Origin: a bacterium
Lineage (GTDB): Bacteria > Pseudomonadota > Alphaproteobacteria > Rickettsiales > RI-342
Reading direction: 5' to 3'
Assembly (NCBI GenBank): GCA_016124905.1
Contig: WGMV01000025.1
Span: 44,773 to 108,772 of the forward strand
Length of the DNA stretch: 64,000 bases
A program made the translations under genes and the position numbers. Shown here one piece after another: positions 37,016 through 45,463 of this stretch. Each line of letters opens with the position of its first letter. Within the stretch, counting starts at the first letter, position 1. The notes under the pieces were generated by a model, which searched no databases, was not told the DNA's origin, and saw nothing but the letters and a program-made list of their open reading frames with translations.

Positions 37016-38707
37016 CTATACTTCAATGTCCAGTGCCTTGGTCGTCCAGCGTGCCCTGGCCATGGCGCTTCCGATATCGGCCTGAACGGCCATGTCATCT
37101 TCGCCATCCTGCCAGTTGCGTGAGAAGCCGCCTTTCGACTGCTGCTGCCCCTGGGCATATCCGCCCTGGTCTTGTCGCAGGCTGAAATTCAGTTGCGACA
37201 TATCCGTGCGGATACCAGCCTGTTGCAAGTTGCGTGCCAAGTCGCGTGCATCCTTTTGCAAAAGGTCGATCGTCTCCTGCTTTTCCGCCACAATGTGAAT
37301 GTGTGTGCCGTCCTTGCCGAAATCCATGGTCACCTGAATGCGCCCCAGGTCTTCGGGGTCGAGCTGAACGGTCACCTTGTCATGCCCGTCCTTCATGGCC
37401 TGGCGGATATGCACTTGAACCTGATCGGCGATCGGCACCGGAATCACCCGTTGCGGAACATCGGGCGTATGCTGGGGGGTTGCCGTCGTGGTGGTGTGCG
37501 TGGTTGCCGCATGCATCGTCACATGATCTGCCGATGAAGCAAGCGGATCGGCTGAATGATCCGCATGCGTGGGAGAGAGGGTATCCGCATCGAAGGAAAC
37601 ATCCGCGGCGGTCTGGCCGGAATCCATGTTGCCGGCCATGTCATTGGCGGCCTGACGCAGGGCCGTCAGCGGCAGCATATCGGCCTGGTCGCCCCCCTGT
37701 ACGGATGCGGCCTGGGTGGAAGCCCCGTTAACGGAAGCAATCGCCCCCCCCAGGGGAACCAAAGGAAGCGGCTGGCCGGCACCATGAACGGAAACGCCCG
37801 CCGTATCGTCGGAAACAGCCAGGGCGGCCATGATGGCCTGTATGTCGGCGGGTATATCGGTAAGCGATGCGGCATCCGCCGTGGCATCGGCAGAAATATC
37901 CACCCCCGTGTTGCTGGAAAGCACCGTGGAAGATTTTGCCGCATCCATGGGCTGACGCACCGGCGGCAGCCAGGCGGCGAAGGCCTGCATCTGCGAATCC
38001 TGCGGCAATTGGGCGATGGCGGCAGGGGTCAGGTTATCCGACGGCATCACCGGCGATATGGCTGGCATTGCGGCGGCATTGGCACTGGCATCCACCCCGT
38101 TGACGGCGGCGGCAAATTCAGCAAAGGCCGCGCGAATATCCTGCAAGGGGGCGGGTTGCATCTGCCACCACACGGGCATGGCCAGGTTGCTGGCGGCCGT
38201 GGTGGTATCGGGCTCGCCATCCTGATCGGCGTCACCGGCCTGATGGGCCTGCTGTTCGGCGAGCTTGCCGCTTAGAAAGGCAAAAAGCCCCGCGATATCG
38301 AGCTGCTCAAACCGTGAATCCTGCGTGGTAATCGGCAATGCCTGTGACGTGGCATCGCCATCCACGGCCGCATCTGTCACCAACAGGCCCGGCGTGGCAA
38401 GGGATGCCACGTTCACGGCCTGAACATCGGGCTTAACAACGGAGGGAGAAACTTCAATTCCCCATGCCTGCTGAAGCGCGCTCAGCCAGCCGGGCAGCAC
38501 AGGCTGCCCCTTGGCGTCAGCAGGGCTTTGCGCCAGCTTGGTGGCGGCTTCTTCCAGCTTGGCGCGAAACAGTGCAGGATCATCCGCCAGCATGGCGGAG
38601 GTGAATAAGGAGGAAGCAGTAGGCTGCAAAGCCCCCTGCCCCGTTCCCATCCCCTGGGATGCCTGGGGCGAAAGAATTTGCATTAAGGCCAGAATGGCTG
38701 TGGACAT
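37016..38707 (-). CDS. fliK: Flagellar hook-length control protein FliK
   Basis: 563 residues. A long Ala/Gln/Asp-rich low-complexity ruler region (about 1-410) precedes the conserved C-terminal domain (VQLDPEDLGRIQVTMDFGKD, HIHIVAEKQETIDLLQKDA). FliK measures hook length and triggers the export switch. The start is preceded by GGGAG and by a sigma-54-type promoter 30-45 bp upstream. First gene of the hook operon. Confidence 0.93.
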   Translation of the reverse strand: MSTAILALMQILSPQASQGMGTGQGALQPTASSLFTSAMLADDPALFRAKLEEAATKLAQSPADAKGQPVLPGWLSALQQAWGIEVSPSVVKPDVQAVNVASLATPGLLVTDAAVDGDATSQALPITTQDSRFEQLDIAGLFAFLSGKLAEQQAHQAGDADQDGEPDTTTAASNLAMPVWWQMQPAPLQDIRAAFAEFAAAVNGVDASANAAAMPAISPVMPSDNLTPAAIAQLPQDSQMQAFAAWLPPVRQPMDAAKSSTVLSSNTGVDISADATADAASLTDIPADIQAIMAALAVSDDTAGVSVHGAGQPLPLVPLGGAIASVNGASTQAASVQGGDQADMLPLTALRQAANDMAGNMDSGQTAADVSFDADTLSPTHADHSADPLASSADHVTMHAATTHTTTTATPQHTPDVPQRVIPVPIADQVQVHIRQAMKDGHDKVTVQLDPEDLGRIQVTMDFGKDGTHIHIVAEKQETIDLLQKDARDLARNLQQAGIRTDMSQLNFSLRQDQGGYAQGQQQSKGGFSRNWQDGEDDMAVQADIGSAMARARWTTKALDIEV

Positions 38708-38735
38708 ACATAACTCCCTGTCATGTGGGAGCTAT

Positions 38736-38753
38736 ATGCAAACAACATGCCAA
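38736..38753 (-). promoter_or_regulatory. Sigma-54-type promoter of fliK-flgD-flgE
   Basis: On the minus strand TTGGCATGTTGTTTGCAT gives GG-N10-GC with near-consensus TGGCA and TTGCA boxes. The predicted start site is about 18 bases before the fliK ATG. Hook genes of Caulobacter are also sigma-54 dependent. Confidence 0.7.
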
Positions 38754-38776
38754 TCATGACATATCCACAAAAAACC

Positions 38777-39085
38777 GGAGCGAAGCGACTGGGCACGACC
38801 GTGCCCCGCGCCATAATTGGCGCGTAATAGCGAGCGGAGCGAGCCAACCAAAGACGGAGCGAAGCGACTGGGCACGACCGTGCCCCGCGCCTTATTGGCG
38901 CGTAATAGCGAGCAGCGCGAGCCAACTAAAGACGGAGCGAAGCGACTGGGCACGACCGTGCCCCGCGCCTTATTGGCGCGTAATAGCGAGCAGCGCGAGC
39001 CAACAAAAACTGGAGCGAAGCGACTGGGCACGACCGTGCCCCGCGCCTTATTGGCGCGTAATAGCGAGCAGCGCGAGCCAACAAA
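38777..39085 (+). repeat. Family A repeat, four tandem copies
   Basis: Units start at 38777, 38856, 38934 and 39012 (period 79, 78, 78). Each reads GGAGCGAAGCGACTGGGCAC, then hairpins GGGCACGACCGTGCCC and GCGCCNTATTGGCGC, then AGCGAGC..GCGAGCCAAC. Copy 1 differs most, with CATAATT in the second hairpin. The array fills the gap between fliS and the fliK promoter; no spacers are present, so it is not a CRISPR. Confidence 0.95.
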
Positions 39086-39088
39086 CTA

Positions 39089-39547
39089 CTAGGCGGAAAT
39101 GGTCACCGCTTCATTGGGCATGCGCGAAGCGGGATCTTCCTTGGGAACCACGGCTGAAGCGGCGGCATCCACCTCATGCTGCTGCTGGTCGATATTTTTC
39201 CAGGATTGCAGCATGTCCTTCAGTTTGGTCATCGCATGATCGCAGGCTTTAAGGTTGTTGTAGCGCTGCATGCGGTGGATATTGTTCGTCACGCCGGTAT
39301 AGAAATCATAGAGCAGTTCGGACACTTCGCCACCCTGATCGAAATCCAGCGCCTGCTGAAGCCCGAGCATGATCTGCATGGCCTTGTCGGAATGGTTCCA
39401 GCGGGCTTCAATATCGTTTTTTTCCATCGCCTGCCGTGCTTTCAGCAACTCGGCGAGCGCGGTCTCATACAGCATCACCACCTGGCGTGTTTTACTGGTG
39501 GTGGCCCGGGCGAAACGGTAAGCGTTGTATCCTTGCGTCGGTGACAT
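39089..39547 (-). CDS. fliS: Flagellar export chaperone FliS
   Basis: 152 residues, four-helix FliS fold. YRFARATTSKTRQVVMLYETAL resembles the conserved N-terminal segment and ALDFDQGGEVSELLYDFYTG the central one. FliS binds flagellin in the cytoplasm and prevents premature polymerisation. It is the gene after fliD, 99 bp away, as in many bacteria. The C-terminal 25 residues extend beyond the helical core. Confidence 0.9.
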   Translation of the reverse strand: MSPTQGYNAYRFARATTSKTRQVVMLYETALAELLKARQAMEKNDIEARWNHSDKAMQIMLGLQQALDFDQGGEVSELLYDFYTGVTNNIHRMQRYNNLKACDHAMTKLKDMLQSWKNIDQQQHEVDAAASAVVPKEDPASRMPNEAVTISA

Positions 39548-39646
39548 GGTCCTTACTCCGCAAACTACCTGTTCACATGCCTTGCATCACTAATGTGACA
39601 CAAGATGGTTAATATATAGGGAACCTCTGGCTCCCTGGCTTTGCCG

Positions 39647-41419
39647 CTACTGGTTGTTATAAGCGTTGGACTGCGCATCCAGGCTTTGCAGCAGCGTATT
39701 CACATTGGCAATCGCCTGCTCAAGCTGGGAGAATCGCGCCAGCAGCTGCTGACGGTATTTCTCGATCTGCTCGTTCAGGCGGTCGATATCGGTGTTGTAA
39801 CGGTCATTCTGACTGGTGAGGCCATCTTTTTCCGTCGCAATCAGCCCGCTGGTGGAATTGGTGATATTATCCGCCACGTTATACAGGCGGTCGGCAATAC
39901 CCTGGGTCATGTGCACGTCGATGGTGGCATCCACCGTGTTGGCATACACCATTTTCAGGCCTTCAAGCACCGTGCCGTCCACGCCGCTGATGTTGGCACC
40001 GCCCGCATAAGGGCTGTAGGTCAGCGCCAGGCTTTGCGGAACGCCGAACTCATCGGTGTAATTGGCGGTAGCCGTCTGGGCAACCGTGTCGATGACCACG
40101 CTGAAATCATTGATGGTGGCGGCATTGCTCCGTCCGGAAACGATAAGATCCGTGGAGGAGGTCGTGGAATCAAACGCCAGTACGCGGCGCACGGCATCGT
40201 AATTATTGGCCACCGCCTGCTTGAACACATCGGAATCGAGCTGCAACACGTTGCGCACCGCGGGCGTCTCTGAATCACCGGCAAAATCGGTGAAGGTCAC
40301 GCCGATTTCCGACAGGCGCGATAAACCGCTGGTCAAACCGGAAACGGTGCGGTTCAGTTCACTGTCAATCTGCGTCATGATGGTGCGCAGGGTGGAGTTA
40401 TTGGAAAGCACGGCATCTTCCGTGGGCAATCCGTCATCGCCTCGCTGGTTTTGCTTTGCCATGAACACGCGAATTTCGTTGTAGGCATTCACGAAATTGG
40501 TCACGGCTGTTTCCAGCAGCGACGTATCCGCCGTCACCTCGGCATTGATGTTGGTACCCGGAGGCGTTGCCTGCTTGACGGTGAAGGTGACATCCGCAAT
40601 GGCGTCGGAAATGGTGTTGCTGGCACTGGTAACAGCCACCCCGTTGACGGTGATGGCGGCATCGGTCGCGCCCTGACTGGCGGCGGCATCCAGCCCGATG
40701 GATTCAAGCACCCCGCCTGCGCCCGTATTGGCGGCCACATCGGAGTCGAAGGCATTGACCACGCCGGTTTGCGTGCTTTGCATCTGCAGGCGGTAACTGC
40801 CATTGCCCACCTTCACCACCTGCGCCTTGACGCCGGATGTATCGGTGGTCGCATTGATCTTGGCGGCGATATCGTTCAGCGAATCCCCGGCGGTGATATT
40901 GACCGTCACTCCGCTTTTCAGCTCAAGCGCGCCGGCAGTGAATTGCCCAGGCGTGGCGGAAGCCGCCACAATTGAAGTATCAGCATCCGCCACACTGATG
41001 GTATTGGTCGTTTGAATCGTGCGGCGCGCGATATCCTGCACCGTCACGCTATAACTGGTCTGATCGGCCCCCGCAGCCGCGGTGATCGAGACATAACTAT
41101 CCGCGGAAACACCGGTATTGGTGGAACTGTTGACCGTGCGGGACTGAAACACGTCCTGGCTGGCCGTGCTCAGGCCCGGCGGGTTACGCAGAAAGTTCAG
41201 CGACGTTTTAAAAGAACTCATCAGACCGTTCAGCTGGTCCAGCGCCGTGAGTTTTTTGCTGTTGGTATCCACTTTCCCCGTCAGCGTATCCACAGGGATC
41301 TGGCGTGCCTTAACGAGGCTTTCGACAAGGCTTTGCGTATCAAAGCCGGTCGCGCTGCCGCCCAGCAGCGTTTTGCCGCCTGACTGATAGAACTGACCGA
41401 GTTGAATGCTTGTAACCAT
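39647..41419 (-). CDS. fliD: Flagellar filament cap protein FliD
   Basis: 590 residues. It has the FliD N-terminal domain (GFDTQSLVESLVKARQIPVD with coiled coil) and C-terminal coiled coil (GLIATEKDGLTSQNDRYNTD onward, ending in ANVNTLLQSLDAQSNAYNNQ). FliD caps the filament and helps fold flagellin. It lies between the FlaG-like gene and fliS. Its large Thr/Ala/Asp-rich centre is the variable, exposed D2/D3 region. Confidence 0.95.
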   Translation of the reverse strand: MVTSIQLGQFYQSGGKTLLGGSATGFDTQSLVESLVKARQIPVDTLTGKVDTNSKKLTALDQLNGLMSSFKTSLNFLRNPPGLSTASQDVFQSRTVNSSTNTGVSADSYVSITAAAGADQTSYSVTVQDIARRTIQTTNTISVADADTSIVAASATPGQFTAGALELKSGVTVNITAGDSLNDIAAKINATTDTSGVKAQVVKVGNGSYRLQMQSTQTGVVNAFDSDVAANTGAGGVLESIGLDAAASQGATDAAITVNGVAVTSASNTISDAIADVTFTVKQATPPGTNINAEVTADTSLLETAVTNFVNAYNEIRVFMAKQNQRGDDGLPTEDAVLSNNSTLRTIMTQIDSELNRTVSGLTSGLSRLSEIGVTFTDFAGDSETPAVRNVLQLDSDVFKQAVANNYDAVRRVLAFDSTTSSTDLIVSGRSNAATINDFSVVIDTVAQTATANYTDEFGVPQSLALTYSPYAGGANISGVDGTVLEGLKMVYANTVDATIDVHMTQGIADRLYNVADNITNSTSGLIATEKDGLTSQNDRYNTDIDRLNEQIEKYRQQLLARFSQLEQAIANVNTLLQSLDAQSNAYNNQ

Positions 41420-41506
41420 CGTCTCCTCCTACCGGCTGCCCCGCCTGGTAAGCTACCTGAGAATGACGCAACCGCCAAGCGGACGCATCATGCTCAGGCA
41501 GCCTGC

Positions 41507-41953
41507 CTAGGCATAGGTTCCCACCAGTGTCGGCTCGCCCTCTTTGGAACGAACCAGATTTTGCATCAGTTCCGGCTCGGGCACATAATTGACCGATCCG
41601 TCCAGAAGATTGGTAAAGCGGGTTACATATTCCCCGTTGGAAGCCTTGTAGATCGTAAATCTCACACTGCTTACCGGGTAAAATGTCTGCGAAGCGAATT
41701 TCAACGCAGCCTGCTCGACAACTTCTTTTCGGCTCCCTGTTTTCAACACGGCATCCTCAACCGAAGCAGGTTGTGCAACCTTGGTTGTGGAATCCGTAAC
41801 GGCCTTTCCCGACAATTGAACGATATCGACCGGGTTTTCCGAAACAGCGGGAACTTTAGCAATATCCGTTTTTATACTTGTCGGCAGAGCAGGCTTCGCT
41901 TGATATGGAAGCGCCCCGGCCGCAAAATTATTTAAGCTGGATATATCACTCAT
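41507..41953 (-). CDS. FlaG-like flagellar protein (putative)
   Basis: 148 residues. The N-terminal half is low-complexity and Ser/Pro/Val-rich; the C-terminal half (VRFTIYKASNGEYVTRFTNL, then PEPELMQNLVRSKEG) has the two-strand-plus-helix pattern of FlaG. Position between flagellin and fliD is the usual place of flaG, which influences filament length. The similarity is weak and rests mostly on context. Confidence 0.65.
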   Translation of the reverse strand: MSDISSLNNFAAGALPYQAKPALPTSIKTDIAKVPAVSENPVDIVQLSGKAVTDSTTKVAQPASVEDAVLKTGSRKEVVEQAALKFASQTFYPVSSVRFTIYKASNGEYVTRFTNLLDGSVNYVPEPELMQNLVRSKEGEPTLVGTYA

Positions 41954-41980
41954 ATCATCCCCCCAGCACCATTCCCAAGA

Positions 41981-42008
41981 TAGGAGGGGCGGTATTCCGC
42001 CCCTCCCC
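41981..42008 (-). terminator. Hairpin after the flagellin gene
   Basis: GGAGGGGCGG (41983-41992), TATT, CCGCCCCTCC (41997-42006), 20 bases beyond the fliC stop. The following T content is low (TATCTT), so it may be a partial terminator or an mRNA-stabilising 3' hairpin that raises flagellin over flaG-fliD. Confidence 0.65.
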
Positions 42009-42026
42009 TTAGGGACATGCTACCTA

Positions 42027-43712
42027 TTACCCGATCAGTTTGAGCAGGTTTTGTGGCAGCAGGTTGGCCTGAGCCAGAACCGAGATGGAGGCCTGCATCA
42101 GCACCTGGTTGGAAGCAAACTTCGTGGATTCCTCCGAGATGTCTGCATCCAGGTACGTGCCGCGGGCGGCATCGGTGTTCTGAATCGAGGTTTGCAGGTT
42201 GGCGCTTGCATAATCGAAGCGGGATTGCAGTGCACCCACGTCAGCGCGGACGGAGGTAACAAACTGAATCGCCTTATCGATTTGCGCACCAGCCGCTTGA
42301 GCATTGGCCACCGTCAACACATCGAGGCTTTTGCCGGCATAGAGCGAAGACGTGGATACGTCTTTGATCTGCACTTCGATCTTATCCGAAACGGCCTGGC
42401 CGGTTTGGAAGTTCAGTGCGGTATTGCCGGTGCCCACGCCGAAGAAGGTCTTGAGGTCACGCACAAGATCTTCAGCGGAAGATGGGGTGTTGATATTGTT
42501 GATGGCGTTAACCGTGGTAATGCGAACACGATCAAGCTGCAACGCTGCAGATTTGCTTGTATCCACAAAGTCCAGGTTACCAGCGGCAATCGTACCGGCG
42601 TTGGTGATCACACCAGCGGCGGTCAGCGTTTTGCCACCCACATCGATCTCGATGTTACCGGTGTTGGTACCGTCGGTCGGAACCACACGAACATCGGTCA
42701 CGCGCAGGTTGCTGAAATCACCGGACATCACGATGGCAGAAGCACTGGACATCAGACCCGTGGCATCTTCGATCATGTTACGGTTTTGGTAGAAGGTCAG
42801 CTTGGAGGTTGCGTCATCCAGCATCTTACCGAATTGATTGGCTTCAACTTGGTCATCGATGTTGGCGAAACCACCTGCAGCCGCACCAGCGCCCAGGCTC
42901 AGTTCAAACGTACCACCGCCCGTTGCACCCGTGTTCACGTTCACACCGGTCATGGTGATGTTCGTGGCGGCGTTGTTCGCGGCGTTGGTTGTGCCCGTAT
43001 ACATGAAATCGCCGACTTGGATGGCGATGGTCAGGTTGTTCTGGGCATTGAAGGTCACGTTGAACTTGCTGCCCAGCTTGCCGACGAATGCGGAGTTGTT
43101 GGCAATGTTGGTCGTGTCGAAACCGGTAGCGGCGTTACCAGGGTTGATGGCATCAAGAATCGTGCCGAATTCGGCAGCCGTCACGCCATCGTCCAGATAA
43201 GCCATCGTGCCGGTAAAGGCAGCAGCGCCCGTTGCCAGGGTGTTGGCAATGGTGTTTTGATCTGTGCTGATGTTGGCATCATCATAGAGAGAACCGTTCA
43301 GCAGCGTCACCTGGTTGAATTTGGTGTTGTCCACCAGTCGGTCAATCTCCCCCTTCAGGCTTTGGAATTCCTGGTTGAGGAACCCACGTTCCGCCGAAGA
43401 CAGCGTACCGGAAGTTGCCTGCACCGACAGAGATTTTTGGCGCTGAAGAATATCACCGATGTTGGCAAGACCACCATCAGCCAGCTGCAGCAGCGAGTTG
43501 GCCTGGTTGGCGTTACCAAGAGCGGTTTTGAGCGTGCTCACCGTGGTACGAAGCACCGTACCGACAGAGAGACCGGCAACGTCGTCAGCAGCACGCACGA
43601 TTTTGTTACCGCTGGACAAGCGGGAAATCGAGGAGTTGGTTGACATGCTGGCGGATTTAAGATTGCTCTGCGCAAAATAGGCAGAGATGTTGTTATTAAT
43701 GGTAGAACCCAT
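42027..43712 (-). CDS. fliC: Flagellin
   Basis: 561 residues. The conserved D0/D1 segments are complete: N-terminal (SSISRLSSGNKIVRAADDVA, then SLLQLADGGLANIGDILQRQ) and C-terminal (ALQSRFDYASANLQTSIQNT, ending VLAQANLLPQNLLKLIG). The central variable domain of about 280 residues is Gly/Asn/Thr-rich and has few lysines. Ribosome site AGGAGG. It is one single flagellin gene here, flanked by FlaG-like and methylase genes. Secreted through the flagellar exporter, with no signal peptide. Confidence 0.97.
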   Translation of the reverse strand: MGSTINNNISAYFAQSNLKSASMSTNSSISRLSSGNKIVRAADDVAGLSVGTVLRTTVSTLKTALGNANQANSLLQLADGGLANIGDILQRQKSLSVQATSGTLSSAERGFLNQEFQSLKGEIDRLVDNTKFNQVTLLNGSLYDDANISTDQNTIANTLATGAAAFTGTMAYLDDGVTAAEFGTILDAINPGNAATGFDTTNIANNSAFVGKLGSKFNVTFNAQNNLTIAIQVGDFMYTGTTNAANNAATNITMTGVNVNTGATGGGTFELSLGAGAAAGGFANIDDQVEANQFGKMLDDATSKLTFYQNRNMIEDATGLMSSASAIVMSGDFSNLRVTDVRVVPTDGTNTGNIEIDVGGKTLTAAGVITNAGTIAAGNLDFVDTSKSAALQLDRVRITTVNAINNINTPSSAEDLVRDLKTFFGVGTGNTALNFQTGQAVSDKIEVQIKDVSTSSLYAGKSLDVLTVANAQAAGAQIDKAIQFVTSVRADVGALQSRFDYASANLQTSIQNTDAARGTYLDADISEESTKFASNQVLMQASISVLAQANLLPQNLLKLIG

Positions 43713-43821
43713 TGTTGCCTCCTACATGGATGGACGTTGATACAGAGGACTACATGCCCTCACATTGAACTATCGCACACACTGGTTAACAAAAGTTAAA
43801 CCCAATATATATCGATTACTC

Positions 43822-43850
43822 AGTATAGCATAACAATAGCTAGTATTCAA
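43822..43850 (-). promoter_or_regulatory. Flagellin promoter, sigma-70-like
   Basis: On the minus strand TTGAAT (43850-43845), 17-nt spacer, TATACT (43827-43822), about 110 bp before the fliC ATG. No GG-N10-GC or typical sigma-28 sequence is seen in this region. Confidence 0.6.
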
Positions 43851-43876
43851 GCGCGGCAAAACCGCTAAACGCCTGT

Positions 43877-43916
43877 AAAAAAATCGCCCTGCCAGGAAGA
43901 CAGGGCGAAATTTTTT
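43877..43916 (-). terminator. Intrinsic terminator between methyltransferase and flagellin genes
   Basis: TCGCCCTG (43884-43891) and CAGGGCGA (43901-43908), flanked by an A run on the left and T run on the right, so it can work in both directions. It ends the unit containing the 505-residue methyltransferase. Confidence 0.85.
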
Positions 43917-43942
43917 GCGCGGAGCCGGTTAACACCGCTTAA

Positions 43943-45460
43943 TCATTCTGGCGGCGCGAATTCCGGCAGCTTGCCGCCGCCACGCCTTGCCCGTTCTTTT
44001 TCCAGATAAGCCTCCAGCGCTCCGGGATATTTCTCCACATAAGGCTGGAGAATTTCATTATGGCCTTTAAAGCGTGGTATGCCGCTTTTACGCAAATAGA
44101 TCCACTGCAACGGAGCCAGCGCATTATATAATTGGCGGAACTCTTCTTTCAACGTCACGAAATTCGCCTTGTTCTTTTCCCCTTCCGGCGTTTCCATTAC
44201 TTTGCGGAAAATCTCCTTCACGCTGCGCTCGCCGTCGAAATAACGGCAGATCAGGTGCATCATGGAGGTACGCTGTACATGGGCCACCCATTTCTGGTTG
44301 GGCGTGCGCAACTCAATATATTGGCCGACATTGGCCTTGTCCATCAACCCGGCCAGGCTTTCATACGCCCTCAGGTCAAAGATCATGGAAAGGGATGGCA
44401 CCATGTCCATATCCTCTTCCCAGTTGGGCAGGGGGCGCTCCTTGAAGGACGCATAGCATTCCTGCTTATGCCCATCGGCCATGATGATTTCGGAAATCGC
44501 CTGCTGTTCGCGCAGGGGCAGTTTCATCACATGCGCCAGCAGGTCCATGTCTTTGATATAAAGTGCGGGGTCGAGCGACACGGCCCCCATCTCGCGGTTG
44601 AAGGTGAACAGCTTGTTCAGCGTAAGCCCCGCCCCTTCCACATAATCATAAAGCTGCGGAATGGTATAGGCGCGGTCCTGCGTGTGGAGTAGCAAGTCAT
44701 AGATCCCCCCATCGGCGGCGAGATCCCCCTCAAAACGCTTATAATCGCGGGTGAAGGGGTTGCTGGAAGGCAACCCGCCGCGCAGGATTTTTTTCACATT
44801 CTCGATCTTCTGCTGCTTGTCCGTTACGCCCTGGTTCACATGGCGGAACAGCTCCTGCATCAGATAAATGCTCATGCGGCCGTAATAGCCATAGAGCATG
44901 ATGGAAATCACGCCATCCTCATCCAGCGCGCTCACCAGCGCCTTCAATCCGTCATCCGGGCTGGCCAGGTGATGCAGCACTCCCGCGCAGTCGATAAAAT
45001 CGAACTTGCCGATGCCGAGCGAAGGAATATTCAGCAGTGAATCATGAATCCAGGTGATGTTGGTCAACCCGCGAATCTCCGCGCGCTGCTTGGCCACCCG
45101 CATTGAAGCGCTCGACATGTCGAGGTAAACCACCTCGGCCTCCGGGTTATCGCGCAGCTGCTCGGCCAATGCCATCGTGGTGGAGCCGGTTCCGCCTCCG
45201 GCGATCAGCACCCGGGTTTTGCCCTGGCGCAAATCGCGCTTGCCGGAAAAACCGAAATGCGTGATGGCGTCGAACTGGGCGTTGATGGGACAGAAGAAAC
45301 GAAACTTATCCCATTCCGGATCAAAGGGCGGATAAGGCAGGTCCTCATACTGGTCGCGCACCTCGGCCAGATAGGTGCCGGATTTAGGCCCCTGCGCGGG
45401 TGTGGGTGCGGGTTCACTCGGCTTCGCCGCGGCTGCCTGCCCGAAAAGATCGCCTGTCAT
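43943..45460 (-). CDS. Large class I SAM-dependent methyltransferase
   Basis: 505 residues. Motif I VLIAGGGTGSTTMALAEQL lies at about 84-102, motif II EVVYLDMSSASM at about 109-120, and FDFIDCAGVLHHLASPDDGL follows; these define a SAM-binding Rossmann domain of about 60-260. The 240-residue C-terminal half is unrelated to the core and looks like a winged or helical substrate domain (WVAHVQRTSMMHLICRYFDG). It lies three bases after fliB within the flagellar cluster, so flagellin or another flagellar protein is a reasonable substrate, but this is inference. Confidence 0.88.
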   Translation of the reverse strand: MTGDLFGQAAAAKPSEPAPTPAQGPKSGTYLAEVRDQYEDLPYPPFDPEWDKFRFFCPINAQFDAITHFGFSGKRDLRQGKTRVLIAGGGTGSTTMALAEQLRDNPEAEVVYLDMSSASMRVAKQRAEIRGLTNITWIHDSLLNIPSLGIGKFDFIDCAGVLHHLASPDDGLKALVSALDEDGVISIMLYGYYGRMSIYLMQELFRHVNQGVTDKQQKIENVKKILRGGLPSSNPFTRDYKRFEGDLAADGGIYDLLLHTQDRAYTIPQLYDYVEGAGLTLNKLFTFNREMGAVSLDPALYIKDMDLLAHVMKLPLREQQAISEIIMADGHKQECYASFKERPLPNWEEDMDMVPSLSMIFDLRAYESLAGLMDKANVGQYIELRTPNQKWVAHVQRTSMMHLICRYFDGERSVKEIFRKVMETPEGEKNKANFVTLKEEFRQLYNALAPLQWIYLRKSGIPRFKGHNEILQPYVEKYPGALEAYLEKERARRGGGKLPEFAPPE

Positions 45461-45463
45461 ACG

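Noticed and set aside
38777..39085. CRISPR array
   Set aside because: The units are contiguous 78-79 bp copies with no unique spacers of even length and no cas genes nearby.
38659..39092. Repetitive open frames running through the family A array on both strands
   Set aside because: The frames are open in several phases only because the repeat has few stops. They have no ribosome site, and the repeated peptides do not resemble a protein family.
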